64,000 nucleotides of DNA from Valencia hispanica (GCA_963556495.2 OY747713.1:41171461-41235460), one strand, 5' to 3'. Shown: positions 37,074 to 48,924, counted from the first letter of the stretch. Program-made: numbers and translations. Notes: generated from the sequence alone by a model not told the origin.

Positions 37074-38683
37074 CAGGTCCTTCTCAAAAACTTAGCATAT
37101 TGTGATAAAGTTCATTCTTTTCCATAACGTAATGATACAAATTTACCTTTCATATATTTTAGATTCATTGCACACCAACTGAAATATTTCAGGTCTTTTA
37201 TTGTTTTAAAACTGATGATTTTAGCATACAGCTCATGAAAACCCAAAATTCCTATCTCGGAAAATTAGCATATCATGAAAAGGTTCTCTAAACGAGCCAT
37301 TAACCTAATCATCTGAATCAACTAATTAACTCTAAACACCTGCAAAAGATTCCTGAGGCTTTTAAAAACTCCCAGCCTGGTTCATTACTCAAAACCGCAA
37401 TCATGGGTAAGACTGCCGACCTGACTGCTGCCCAGAAGGCCATCATTGACACCCTCAAGCAAGAGGGTAAGACACAGAAAGAAATTCTGAACGAATAGGC
37501 TGTTCCCAGAGTGCTGTATCAAGGCACCTCAGTGGGAAGTCTGTGGAAAGGAAAAAATGTGGCAGAAAACGCTGCACAACGAGAAGAGGTGACCAGACCC
37601 TGAGGAAGATTGTGGAGAAGGACCGATTCCAGACCTTGGGGGACCTGCGGAAGCAGTGGACTGAGTCTGGAATAGAAACATCCAGAGCCACCGTGCACAG
37701 GCGTGTGGAGGAAATGGGCTACAGGTGCCACATTCCCCAGGTCAAGCCACTTTTGAACCAGAAACAGCGGCAGAAGCGCCTGACCTGGGCTACAGAGAAG
37801 CAGCACTGGACTGTTGCTCAGTGGTCCAAAGTACTTTTTTCGGATGAAAGCAAATTTTGCATGTCATTCGGAAATCAAGGTGGCAGAGTCTGGAGGAAGA
37901 CTGGGGAGAAGGAAATGCCAAAATGCCTGAAGTCCAGTGTCAAGTACCCACAGTCAGTGATGGTCTGGGGTGCCATGTCAGCTGCTGGTGTTGGTCCACT
38001 GTGTTTTATCAAGGGCAGGGTCAATGCAGCTAGCTATCAGGAGATTTTGGAGCACTTCATGCTTCCATCTGCTGAAAAGCTTTATGGAGATGAAGATTTC
38101 ATTTTTCAGCACGACCTGGCACCTGCTCACAGTGCCAAAACCACTGGTAAATGCTTTACTGACCATGGTATTACTGTGCTCAATTGGCCTGCCAACTCTC
38201 CTGACCTGAACCCCATAGAGAATCGGTGGGATATCGTGAAGAAGAAGTTGAGAGACGCAAGACCCAACACTCTGGATGAGCTTAAGGCCGCCATCGAAGC
38301 ATCCTGGGCCTCCATAACACCTCAGCAGTGCCACAGGCTGATTGCCTCCATGCCACGCCGCATTGAAGCAGTCGTTTCTGCAAAAGGATTCCCGACCAAG
38401 TATTGAGTGCATAACTGAACATAATTATTTGAAGGTTGACTTTTTTTGTATTAAAAACACTTTCCTTTTATTGGTCGGATGAAATATGCTAATTTTTTGA
38501 GATAGGAATTTTGGGTTTTCATGAGCTGTATGCCAAAATCATCAGTTTTAAAACGATAAAAGACCTGAAATATTTCAGTTGGTGTGCAATGAATCTAAAA
38601 TATATGACATTTTAATTTTTATCATTACATTATGGAAAAGAATGAACTTTATCACAATATGCAAATTTTTTTAGAAGGACCTG
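37074..38683 (+). mobile_element. Near-intact 1610 bp Tc1 element inside the L1
   Basis: Flanked by TA at 37072-37073 and 38684-38685. The left end is 'caggtccttctcaaaaactt' and the right end 'aaatttttttagaaggacctg'. The terminal inverted repeats run about 200 bp and stay highly similar, sharing 'tgataaagttcattcttttc' and 'gcacaccaactgaaatattt' in opposite orientation. It carries a single transposase gene with one frameshift. It sits at the 5' edge of L1 ORF2, so it is younger than the L1. Confidence 0.95.
37403..38406 (+). pseudogene. Tc1 transposase, DD(34)E, one-base frameshift
   Basis: ATG at 37403 (MGKTADLTAAQKAIIDTLKQ) opens the helix-turn-helix region. Near 37485 one T appears missing ('gaaattctgaacga'), so the ATG frame hits TAG a few codons later. 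From 37543 the frame is open for 287 codons to TGA at 38404-38406. Visible parts are the second helix-turn-helix, catalytic VLFSDESKF, FIFQHDLAPAH and SPDLNPIENRW with 34 residues between the last two acidic residues, and the end VVSAKGFPTKY. About 334 codons in total, the normal length. The single lesion suggests recent activity of the family in this genome. Confidence 0.92.
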
Positions 38684-39359
38684 TATGTATCCGTCTCTGT
38701 GACGTCATGTTACATTAAATTGGCAAAGAAATATTGTGTTTTCAAGCCCTTTGAGAGAGAGGTAGGATCTAATGATACAAACATACAGTGTAAAACTAAA
38801 GAAAAACTTCTTAAAGGTTGAAAAAGGGTTAATAAAAAGCTCTTGGTACCATACTTAAAGGCTATCAGCCCACCCAAGTAGGTTGCTCCTTCACCAATTG
38901 AGCATACCATCAAACAAGAAACACTTGGTGTTAACCAAACCCTACGAGAACTATGCATGAAAAGAACAGTTACAGACATAGTGATCCTCTAAGATTAGGA
39001 TTGCTGAGTTAGTTACTTTAAGTAACTGTCATATACACACACAAAAAGATAAGAAAAAAGAAAAAAAATACATAAATGATAATTTGACCAGAAGTATAAA
39101 CATTGGAATAAGTATGTGTGTAAAAAAGTAAATGAGTAAATAAAAAGTATTGCCATGGTTAACAAACTATCCGCACACTATTGATTCTTGATAATGGCTA
39201 CTGTACTCTGATTACAAATTAACCCCCTGAAAATACTGGCATAACCGATTAATTCACCCAACACAGTTGTCATGACTTGGTTTACATTTAGAAGGAAAGT
39301 AAAATAAACTGCACCTGACATTTGGTGGCATGACAGTTATGTGACTGTGCTTTAGTCTT

Positions 39360-40268
39360 TCAGTTACCTGCCTCCCCGGTTTGCAAGTGGTCGACAATGT
39401 ATTGCTTAGCTTCAGTAGGATTGTCGAATGATCTCTGTCCTCCATTTGGGCTGGTGATTTTCAACGTCGCGGGGAACAGCAAACCAAACCGGGTGTTAGG
39501 GCAATGGCGCAGCAGCTCTCTCGCTTCCTTGAAGGCAGCCCGACGTTTCCTTACAGTAGCCGTGTAGTCTGGATATATGTAGATGGGCTTGTTGTTAAGT
39601 TGGACCGGTCGCCGGCTTGATGCTCTCTTCAAGACATCCATTTTTTCTCGAAAATAGTGGAACTTAACTACGATCGGTCGTGGGGGATCCCCTTGTTTGG
39701 GTTTGGTAGCAGGCTTCTGTGGGCTCGGTCCAATGTCGGAGTGTAGTCTAGCCCCAGTGCGTCTTGTAGCAGCTTAGCCACCGACCTTTCCATACAAATA
39801 TCCCTGACGCTTTCCTCCACTCCGATAATACGTATATTGTCTCTGCGCTGCCTTGACTCCAGATCCTCCTCCTTAGATGTTAACTGCTTGACTTGGGACT
39901 TGGGTAATTTGGGTAAATTGTGTCTCAAGCTCAACGACCCGGTCGGAGTAGTGGTTAGCCCCCTCTTCCAGGCTACGTATTGATGTAGCATGTAGCTTGA
40001 GTTCCTGGTTAGCCGTCTCCAGAACCTCCCGTGTTTCAGAGCGGGCTGCGTTGATTTCTTGACATAGCTCGTTGGAAAGGCTCTCTATTTTTGTATGTAA
40101 CTCAGTCGTTAGTGTAGAGACCGTGTCCTCAATCTTAGCCAGGACCGACCGTTCAAAGGCTTGGATAGCTTCCATTATGGAGGCGACGGCCGAGGTGTCT
40201 GTGGAGGTTCCTGTCATGGCAGAGGCCAGTGCTGTAGCAGCTTGGTTGGGCCTTGGTTTACGTGGCAT
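39360..40268 (-). pseudogene. L1 ORF1 (RNA-binding chaperone type), broken
   Basis: It starts MPRKPRPNQAATALASAMTG at 40268. A long heptad-like coiled coil follows (ESLSNELCQEINAARSETRE, then SIRSLEEGANHYSDRVVELE), then an RRM-like segment with SRQRRDNIRIIGVEE and a C-terminal domain with VVKFHYFREKMDVLKRA and YPDYTATVRKRRAAFKEAR. This order matches the L1 ORF1p (Transposase_22) family, whose trimers coat L1 RNA. Frameshifts near 39905 and 39715 break the gene. Domain calls rest on motif recognition. Confidence 0.82.
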
Positions 40269-40481
40269 ACGCGTTGGCGTTGAAGGGGTGAAAGAAGGTT
40301 TAGGAAGGACAAAAAACAAAAAAACAACTGCAGCTACTATATAGTGAGAGGTTTAGGAAGTTATTTAGTTAGCTATTCGATTATCTTAGAGGATAGAGTT
40401 GAGAAAAATTTTAATTTTCATGCAGAGCTCGAGGAAGGTGCGTGTTCACATGTTGTTGCTCTCGAGCGCCCCCGCACTCCC

Positions 40482-40495
40482 AGAGGTAATTATTT
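40482..40495. repeat. Target-site duplication of the LINE (right copy)
   Basis: agaggtaattattt, identical to 32456-32469 and directly outside the 5' end of the LINE. Confidence 0.9.
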
Positions 40496-42619
40496 TTTTG
40501 CAGTATTTTGTCAAATACCTCCCCACTAAATTATGTATCAGGTTGACCAGTAGCTGTGCCGGTAGCTAACTGCATCACAGTATAGGCTCAGTGCTTCTAA
40601 ACATGTTTTAGACTGCACAATGACAAAGTCCAGTTTCATTACACAGAAAAAGCCAACAGAGAAAGATTGTAAGACCCACAAGAGTGTCATTCTGCACCCA
40701 AGCCAAGACATCTTTATTTATAAAGCACTTTAAAAAGAGTGAACAATAGAGAACATAAAAAAGTATTAAAACAAATTAATAATGCATTACAAATCAAATA
40801 AAGATAGAAATTAAATAACTATAAGGGAAAATTATTTAAACTTGAACACAATTGTTTTGCTTCAATACCAAAGCTTTGGCTAAACAATGCTAGATATGGA
40901 AATGTAGCAGATATCTAGCATTGATCTGACTGACCCAGAGGAAAATACAACATTGCCTGAAACTGATTGTTTGGCTTATTTAATAAACTGACACTCCCTG
41001 TTAGATAATATTTTTTCTGCTTTTGTTTTCATGCTACATCAAAGGATCACTCACTAATGACTCCAGATCTGAGACTTTCCCTCTCACTCAGGCTCACAAC
41101 AGGAATGTCAGTGATAAAATAACTATAGTCTTTGTAGTGTTTTTCTATGGCATCAAACACACTGTTTAATCATTTGGCTTTTTTTTAATCTCGTCACTTT
41201 AGGGGGAACCTTTTCAATTTGATACTTTAAAGCAGAGAGTTTTTTTATGCTACTGTTGAATTTCTCAGGCTCTTGCTTCTTCAGGGACAACAGTTTTTCC
41301 AAGGTGGACAACATAAAGATGAATGATAGGCGTTGTGATGGTGATTAGCCCATCTGAGGTGACAAGGACGGATGTACGTAACTTTGCGTCTCATTGCAAA
41401 AACATTGTAAATTCAACGATCCTACGATAGAGAATCTGCATGTAAAGCAAGACAGGTTTACAGATATCCCAGTTATTCTGCCAGTAGGATCTTTTTTTTT
41501 TCTCTCTTTGAGAGTGGATTTAATTTAGTTTCCAAAAAAGACTTGAAATTACACAATTCTTCCAGACAAAGCTGGGAGGAAGACTTATTTTGGAAAGTCA
41601 ATTGATTTGCAATAGGCCATTTTGCCCCTCTTTGTGTCTCTCCAGTAGGGGGTCAGCACTGGAGATAGCTTCGTAATCAGCCAGCACACTGAGCAATCAC
41701 CAGTCTATCCATGAAAAAAAGTTTTCTCTGGAAATTACACGCACTTCATTTCAGGCAAAATTGTGAGGGAATAAACGGTAGCATTCTTTTTCCTCTTCCA
41801 TTGTAATGTTATCTGTAGCAGAAATCACTGAGCTGATATAATCAGAACATTCAGTGTGGGGCAGTTTTCATCAGCATTTTACTTTTCAAACCTCCTGCCG
41901 AGAATGAAAGAACACCCCCGCCCCCCCCCACAAAAAAAAATAAAATAAAAAATATGCATCAAGCATCAAGGATATATATTTCTGGCTTCAGGATTCATGC
42001 CCACGAAGAGGTAAAGTGTGCAAAAATGCAGAAAATAGGTTAACAGAAGAGAAGCGTCTTTCTCCATGTCAGATCATTCCGCCATTATACCTGAAGCCTC
42101 CTGTAATGTCCTGCTAGATTTCTTCAGATTTCTCACAGAGGACTGTAAGAGTAATGAGGATGTTAGAAAGCAAAGTCCCTGAGGGATGTGCTCTACATCA
42201 TTCAGATTTAACACCGCCATCTGTTTAACGGCGCCCTCGAACACCAACGTCAGGGTTTCAGATGAAGCATTTACACAGATGACAGATGCACTACCTGAGG
42301 AAACGTTGGCCTGGACTTACATGTCTGAAAAAGGAGACACACATTTAATAGGTTTTACCTTTTCTTCATCGTGGTGGTTTTGACCACTGCTGGCTTTTTA
42401 AAAATCTTTTTGCTTGGCATGGGGAGACACAAAGCAGCGGGCGTCTTCTGCTAATGAATGTCAAACCAAAAGCTGACCTGTTTAGAAAGTCTAAGCTCTT
42501 TCACACCAATGACAGGATGATATCTCTCCCGAGATCCTCCACACAAGTCTTCTCGCACTAGTCCATGCTGACTGTGCTCCCTTGAATTACATGTTTATAT
42601 ATCTTGGCTACATTGTGTA
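40496..42619. other. No gene seen; minor repeats
   Basis: A short fish repeat ('ctttatttataaagcacttt') is at 40706-40790 and a C-then-A tract at 41914-41950. The rest is intronic sequence without recognisable features. Confidence 0.4.
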
Positions 42620-42888
42620 CAGTTGTGGCCAAAAGTTTTGAGTATGACACAAATATTAGTTTTCACAAAGTTTGCTGCAAAACTACTTTTAGATCTTTGT
42701 TTCTGTGATGTACTGAAATATAATTACAAGCACTTTATACGTTTCAAAGGCTTTTATTGACAATTACATGACATCTATGCAAAGTCAGTATTTGCAGTGT
42801 TGGCCCTTCTTTTTCGGGACCTCTGCAATTCGACTGGACATTCTCTCAATCAACTTCTGGGCCAAATCCTCACTGATAGCAACCCATT
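42620..42888 (-). mobile_element. Terminal fragment of the 16825-18215 Tc1 family
   Basis: It follows TA at 42618-42619, opens 'cagttgtggccaaaagtttt' and tracks 16825-17110 closely with a few small deletions. It stops in the transposase C-terminus at 'agcaacccattctttc', so it is one truncated end of the same family. Confidence 0.8.
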
Positions 42889-42962
42889 CTTTCTTTTAAT
42901 TTGTAAAGCACTTTGAGTTGCATTTATTGTATGAATGGTGCTATATAAATAAAGTTTGATTT
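42889..42962 (+). repeat. LINE/SINE-like 3' tail
   Basis: 'aaagcactttgagttgcatt...ggtgctatataaataaagtt' is a common fish retroelement tail. A relative is at 61575-61625. It joins the Tc1 fragment to the hAT copy. Confidence 0.45.
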
Positions 42963-44470
42963 GATTTGATGTGTGGAACTCAGAGTGCAGTGCAACGTTC
43001 AGCAGCGCATCTTTAAAAAGTGACACCAAAACAAAACAGAAAGGACTCCCAGCTATCACTAATCCCTGCTATTTGGGAACATTAATGGATTCTCATGCAG
43101 CTACAGTAGAAAAAGAAAGATGGACCGAACCAGAACTTTGTCATTGAACGCATCTTTCCACAGCAATAAGGTCCATAACACGCTCTGCACTGAACTGAAT
43201 GACTCACCTGAAACAATGTCAAGTTGGATGTAAACATCACTGATACTAGAGAACAACCAGCTGATGTCCACATGGCTACTAGTAGCATCCGATATTTAGT
43301 ATAAAACCTAAGCCGGTGGAATCCCCATTGATGAGAAGGGGTTTTCCCAACAGCTGCCCATGCTGCATTGAAGTACAGCTGGGAAACTAGGCTGTCCAAA
43401 TATCAAAACAACTCTAAAGTGATTTTGGGCAAGTATTATTTAAACATTTCTAAGCATAAAGGGCCTGATGTATCAATATTCCATTTCTTGCAAAGAAATT
43501 GGGTGAGAGGAGTGTTCCTGATTTGCAGGTGTTCTACTACGATTGTGTGCGCAAATCATAACAGGCGCAAAGAGCAGTATTTAAATGAGGACTTTGCGTC
43601 CTAGAATGTGTGCGAATGTTCTTTTTTGTTTGTTTTTAATAAACTTAAGCGTGTGGTGTACCTGCGCCGCTCTGTGCTCCATGCAGGCGCCGTATTCTAG
43701 AGACGACAGGTGCAGACGCGCTGAGTGTGCAGTGAGTTATGATGCATCTTTGGGGAAAAAAAGGGAAAAAACTGATATAACTGTCTATTTAAAGTTTACG
43801 GTGCATTCACACCGAATGTGTTTGAAGAGTCAAGGGCGTCAGGTTTACATGTAAAGTCAATGTAGAAGCGCGGGATTTTGCATTGCGTCACGCCCGTTTT
43901 TGCGTCCAAAAAACCCCATTTATGCCTCATTCCCACGTCAGATTCAGTATTATATATACCTTCTGACAGAGATGCCCATATTAAATATTCATCCAGGGCA
44001 AACGCGTGAAATGAATTGCGCACATCTTGCTGCGCCTGCTTATTAAATCACCTGCTGCATTATTTTGTGCCCGCTGTGAGGTTTGCACATTTTAACAAGC
44101 GCAAACCTTTGATAAATCAGGGCCTAACACTGACTGTGGAAAAAAAACTGTTTTCTACTCTAGCTATGTCTGCTTAAACTATTTTATTTCTAAAGGAAAT
44201 CCAATCAAATCTCTAGTCAGTTCTATGCTTTCAACTTTTTAAGTTAAAAAAAATTATAAAAAATAATAAAATTAATGTCCAGAATTGAAAAAAAGGAATT
44301 CAAGAAAATGGTTCTTTGTTTTAATGCTGATAAAAGTAAACGAAAAAAAAAGTCATACGCACATTTGTATTTATTTTTCTTGATTGTAGTGTACCGAAAA
44401 TGTATCAAACCGTTATTTAAAATCCCCAAATACTTACCGAACCATGATTTTTGTGTACAGTTAGACCCTT
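42963..44470 (+). mobile_element. hAT-like family B, copy 2, split by a Harbinger-like element
   Basis: 42963-43456 and 44128-44470 together match 50575-51385 (for example 'aaaaagtgacaccaaaacaa', 'gctacagtagaaaaagaaag', 'gtccataacacgctctgcac'). The left terminus is missing. The 671 bp between them is the Harbinger-like insertion with its TAA duplication. No transposase is intact; short minus-strand frames are debris. Confidence 0.7.
43460..44124. mobile_element. Non-autonomous Harbinger-like element with TAA duplication
   Basis: The ends are 'agggcctgatgtatcaa' and 'tttgataaatcagggcc', an inverted pair. They are flanked by TAA at 43457-43459 and 44125-44127, and the uninterrupted hAT copy at 51081-51100 reads straight through the site. 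Three-base TAA/TTA duplications are the mark of PIF/Harbinger. The 665 bp interior has no transposase. Confidence 0.82.
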
Positions 44471-45242
44471 ACTAAGCAGGAACAACAAGTGAAATAGTTG
44501 GAGCAGCTAAGTTTACAGCATGTTCTCAAATACATTAGACTGTAAGCTTAGGAGTCTTTGACCTTCAGGAGGCACCTAACGACTTTCTAATTGAAAGTAG
44601 AAAGTAGCTACGGTGAAAGGTTATGTAGCAATATTGACAAAATGTCACCTCAGAAATGAGAGGGGCCTAACAGCTTCTGCTGTTCACTTCTTAGCGGTTA
44701 GAACATGTCTGCCCTGGAAGCTTTTAGCCTAGCATTCCTGATGTTTCAACTTGCGAGTGTAATAGAATATTTCCGAACAGGAAGTTAGGCTTAGTTTCTA
44801 AACATGCCAACATAGATAGCATTTAAATGGTAGGACCGTCTCCAGCAGTGTGGTGCATAGAATCCTGGTTTGGATTGCAAAATCTGGATCATTATATTAT
44901 AGCTTTATAGAGCGTGACAGAGGTATAGTATACAGTGGAAAGCTGAGAATTCTCCAATGTGTGTGCAAGCACCTGTGAATTGCAACAAATTGATTTACTG
45001 TCGCTCATAAAGATGATGTTCATTTTAATGACTCCACGGGAATTTACTCCATTTTAGCTGAATGTGAGATCTAATTGTTGAGCATCCTGTCAGGTCTGGT
45101 CTCTGGGTAAGCAATGTGATGAAATGAAACACACATTTACATGTTACATGTAAATGTGTCTCCCCTTCTCTTTTATCGCTTAAAGGTGGAGTATTTCCGT
45201 GGCTAGAAATGGTCTGTTAGGACATTTTAGTGGCCTTGGTTG
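44471..45242. other. No gene seen
   Basis: AT-rich intron with no recognised features. Confidence 0.4.
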
Positions 45243-45250
45243 TCCTAAAC

Positions 45251-45764
45251 TAGTGGTTTGTAACCTTTACAATTCAAAGAGCTATTTTTGCCCTCTGTTC
45301 AGCTAAATAAAAGTCATTTTGATTCACAAATGTTACACAAAGTTTTGAAAAAGACAACTTGTAATATTTTATGAATATCAACTCAAGGAAATTATTTGTC
45401 ATTTTAAAAAAAAACAATTTCATTTCTGATTTTAGGTTTTAAAATATAAAAAGGAAAAAATATTTGCAGAAGGAGGATGGATCCATTTTTCTTTTCACAA
45501 ATTATGTTTAAAAAAATTTTTTAAAGCACATAGTTTCCAACCTAATAACAAGAACAAAAAATAAATACAAATTATTACTGTTACTTTTAGTATCATTCTA
45601 TAGTGGAAATGCATTGAAATTATTTAATAAAAAACTGAAATATTGCTAAAACTTGCAGTATGTTTAAAAACGTTTAGTTTTTTTAATGATGTTTAGCATA
45701 AGTTATGATGTGAAAGGTCCAAAGAGCCACTTGCTGCTCTTGAGCCACAGTTTACAGACCTCTG
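45251..45764. mobile_element. Non-autonomous hAT-like element
   Basis: It begins 'tagtggtttgtaacctttac' and ends 'gagccacagtttacagacct' then 'ctg'. The flanks tcctaaac (45243-45250) and ttctagac (45765-45772) agree at 6 of 8 positions, a decayed 8 bp duplication. The interior is AT-rich and non-coding. Confidence 0.6.
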
Positions 45765-45772
45765 TTCTAGAC

Positions 45773-46929
45773 CAACCTGTGTCCAAAGTACAGCAGGATC
45801 AGGCTGATGATTGCAGTGGATCCACTGCAGTGGATAAGACATAAAACAGTTACAAAAAGACAAAAATATCACAACACTTCAAATATTTCAAAAGTTTCTT
45901 CCACACATAACGATCACAAATATGAATGGGAAAAAATCCTGAATACATAGAACTACATTCGGTAAGATGTCTGAAATGCATACATTGTGACACTGCCACA
46001 TTGCTTTCACTGTCTGCATCTAATTTATCCGTCGTTTAGTTTTTCTTTCACTCTTCTAATCCTATTTTCACGGCAGAAGGCATACCAGACCTTTCTGTAA
46101 AATTGTCCTGTGGGCACAGTGCTGTCATATAACAACGGAGCCAAAGAACCAAAATTGAGTTTGTAAAGGGTTCGGAGACAGACAACTTTGTTTCTCATGC
46201 ATCAGTGCTTTGGATTTCCCAAAGAACAGAAGGTAGCTGTACCACCAACTGGTTTCTCTACTTGAACTGCAAAACAGTGTTGAATAAGGAGTGCTAAAGC
46301 CATTTTATGTAATGTTGAATCAACCAGCTAATCAAGAGCTATTGACCAAAAAGCGAAATGTTGCCTCATGCATGTGAATGAATAGAGCCTTTTTTCTTGT
46401 TTTCTTCCTTGTAATATGAACAACCATAGGATATTAGCCGTTGCTAGTTAGATATTTAGCAACTGCTACTCTTCACTGTATTGATGTCCTTCAACCCGAA
46501 ACCAAGTCTCTGCAAAATACAAGTAATTTAACTTCACTTACATTTTGCTCTCAGTGAAGGCATTAAAACTATAAATATGATTAAAAAGGGAAAATGTAAA
46601 AAAAAAATCTAATGTTTAGTTCTTACGTAGTTTTTATCGACAAGTTTAAACCCGTCTTGCCTGATATCAGGAAAATATGTGATTATGGTAATACTTTTTT
46701 GAATTACGACGTTGATATCAGTTTGGATCATTTGTCCTCTTTAGCAGCTTAATAGGTTAATTTAATACATTTAACTAGTTGAAATAACTGGTTTAAGGTA
46801 ACATCTTAAACATACTGCTCTCTCATGTCATATGGAAAAAATAAAAATAAAAGCAACAACAAAAACAGGCAAGACAACAAGGCCTCTGCAGGTGTGGGAC
46901 GTCCTTGTGTACAATTTCAAAAAACATTT
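45773..46929. other. No gene seen
   Basis: AT-rich intron, no recognised features. Confidence 0.4.
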
Positions 46930-47110
46930 CTCTGTTTAATGAAACAGAAGTTAAAGTGTTTAGCCAAAAGGATTGTATTAGATCTGCATAAAAAAAGGAA
47001 GCTTGCAAGCCTATGAACCCCATCAGAACTTTAAAGTACGGTGGTGGCAGCACCATGCTTTGATGTAATAATAGGGATAATTTTGTAATTCCTAATAATG
47101 ATGGTAAACA
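46930..47110 (+). mobile_element. Tc1 transposase remnant
   Basis: 'gaaccccatcagaactttaa' and 'tacggtggtggcagcaccat' are degraded Tc1 coding motifs in plus orientation (the KYGGGSIM region). No ends are recognisable. Confidence 0.45.
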
Positions 47111-47189
47111 AATATAAAATGCCCAAATCTCATCTGTAATTTAATTAGGTAGCAGCATCAGAGCAAATGAGTGAAAGAGGCTCAACAAC

Positions 47190-47442
47190 CTGCTAAAGAG
47201 GGCTGGTTCTGTTCTGGGGACTGCTCTGGAACCTATGGAGATTATTTTGCACAAAGGGATTGTTCATAAAATTAAAAACATTACAGACAAACCAGAGCAT
47301 CCTCTTCTCCAAACTTATACAACAACACAGTGTCTTTAGTCAGTGGCTTCTGCAGAAACACTGTGATGTTGACTGCTACAGGAAATCCTTGCTGCTCACA
47401 GCCATCAGCATCTACAACAACTCTTTGAAGAAAATGTTATGA
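47190..47442 (+). pseudogene. LINE ORF2 C-terminal fragment
   Basis: The first frame reads RAGSVLGTALEPMEIILHKG and then ITDKPEHPLLQTYTTTQ. After a shift it continues VFSQWLLQKHCDVDCYRKSL and LLTAISIYNNSL. This is the C-terminal signature of many vertebrate LINE reverse transcriptases ('RAGSVLG... HPL... RRSFLP.AI.LYN'). It is isolated, frameshifted and inactive. Confidence 0.6.
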
Positions 47443-48924
47443 TAAGAGTTACAACAACATTTAATTTCCTCCTTGGTATTATCAAAGTATTTTATAATTG
47501 AATTGTATATTATCTACTAAAGTTGTTTTTTATTACACTTAATTTCCATTGATTGTGGTTGTGTTCCCCGTTTGGACTAGTTGACTCTTGGCCCTTATTT
47601 CACAAATAGTTATTAGAGTCACATAACCACATTCCAATGCAGCAGACTATTTGCAGACGGAGAAAAAAAGACTCTGGCATCAAAAATGTGTACAAAACGT
47701 CCCTCAGTCAAGTAAGAACAAACGCATAGTGAGTATCAAATGTCCTGTGGCTGATGGCCACATTTAATACCCCAAAGGTTTGGTAAAAAACGACCTAAAC
47801 TACAGAGTTACAAAATGACGAGGGGGCTAAAATGACCAGCACTTATAAGTCTCTGAAATGTTTTTTTTTTTATACATTACATCAGCGATTAACAGACGAG
47901 TTAATGTAAACTAGCACTAACACTGTAAATGGGATACATTTCCAGTCAATACACTTCAAATAATCCAAATGGGGGTTCCAAAATTGCTGGGAAATATTTA
48001 GGACTGAAATTGTTTTTACTAAATGACATATTTTCATAAACACCTTTTATTTACCTTTCCTTGATTAGAAGTCTTTTTTTTCACAATAACTGATCTTTCT
48101 TTAACTGATTCCACTCATCACTTACAGATGAGGTGCCGTTGTTAGGGTGAAAAGTAGATTCTCTCAACCTTTTATCTCTGTTTGGTCTTTTAGGTTCACA
48201 GTCCCCAAAAAAAGCTACCTAACTAAATGGGGGAGAAGAGGAGTGGGGGGGGGGGAATAATGATTTGTTAGTTTTGCGGTGTCACAGCTGTCACCTCTTT
48301 GCCCTCAGCAGTCAGCCGGTGTTGACTCGGCGTTCGGGGGGTTTTGAATGACGCTTTCAGCTCTCTAATCTGGGGAGCAGAGAGGTGCTCCTATCGCTGA
48401 CAGTGTGACTGACAGGCAGGCGGAGAGGACCCAGCTGTGATGGCTGCTGTCGGCTCAGTGGCAGCCTTATGATGAATTGCCTCTCCTGAATGATAGCGCT
48501 GTTACTGAGTGATGTCGGCGCAGGATTGTTCTGTCACCGCCTCACCGACGACAGCCAAAAAATAAAATAAAAATATAAACAAGCGGAGAAATGAACCGCC
48601 ATGCAACTTGTCCCCTATCTTTTTACTTTATATTAATGTTGCCAAACCTCATACATCTCCATAAGCAGCAATATGAAACCAGAAGCATGTGCAGATAGAT
48701 GGAGGAAATTGTCTTTTACACTTACAAACTTTTAAGCGATATAAATTGTTTTGTATTTTTTTGTGTGGCTCTTTTATACTGTAAATATGAGTGCAAGCTT
48801 CCAATGCAAATAACTGTTCTTAAAGTAAGATAAACTGACATTTTTTGCAGAGAAATGAAAGACATTGACCTTTGTTCTGCGTTTTGTTACCTGATGTTCA
48901 CCTTCGTTTTCTGTCTGCTTCCAG
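47443..48924. other. No gene seen; repeat-poor block 48260-48560
   Basis: About 360 bp upstream of a khdrbs3 exon, 48260-48560 is GC-richer and complex ('ctgttactgagtgatgtcgg', 'ggctgctgtcggctcagtgg') and free of recognised transposons. It may be conserved intronic regulatory sequence. The remainder is AT-rich intron. Confidence 0.35.

Larger units (their letters stand above)
32724..37087 (-). pseudogene. L1 ORF2 (endonuclease/reverse transcriptase), broken
   Basis: In 5'-3' order on the minus strand: an APE-type endonuclease with SFISWNIRGMGNAVKRNK, VTFLQETHL, LIIAGDLNCVL and later SRIDYFLI and VVSDHSPV; a linker; then reverse transcriptase with PGPDGFPIEYYK, SYRPISLLCCDYKILTKAL, KGTRQGCCLSPFLFDLAIEP and the catalytic AALYADDLLLF near 34390. 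The C-terminal region ends with a MSLGHMFWSCPSLVDFW motif. Frame breaks lie near 36490, 36240 and in the C-terminal part. About 55 residues of RT, including the first catalytic Asp of the palm, are missing between LNDLILALI and FDRMEWEY, replaced by a truncated Tc1 at 34685-35390. In L1 this protein nicks DNA and copies its RNA; this copy cannot. Confidence 0.88.
32470..40481 (-). mobile_element. Full-length L1-type LINE with two nested Tc1 insertions
   Basis: A non-LTR retrotransposon in antisense orientation to khdrbs3, flanked by a perfect 14 bp duplication. Its 3' end (left) has AATAAA on the minus strand (TTTATT at 32484-32489), followed by a short A tail. ORF1 is at 39360-40268 and ORF2 at 32724-37087. 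Removing the two Tc1 insertions leaves about 5.7 kb, a plausible full L1 length. It inserted by target-primed reverse transcription, then was hit by a 1610 bp Tc1 and lost part of its RT domain around a second Tc1. Both ORFs are frameshifted, so it is dead. Confidence 0.9.

Noticed and set aside
37970..38412. Overlapping ORFs inside the 37074-38683 Tc1 (plus and minus frames)
   Set aside because: The catalytic motifs lie in the 37543-38406 frame; the others are out-of-frame shadows.
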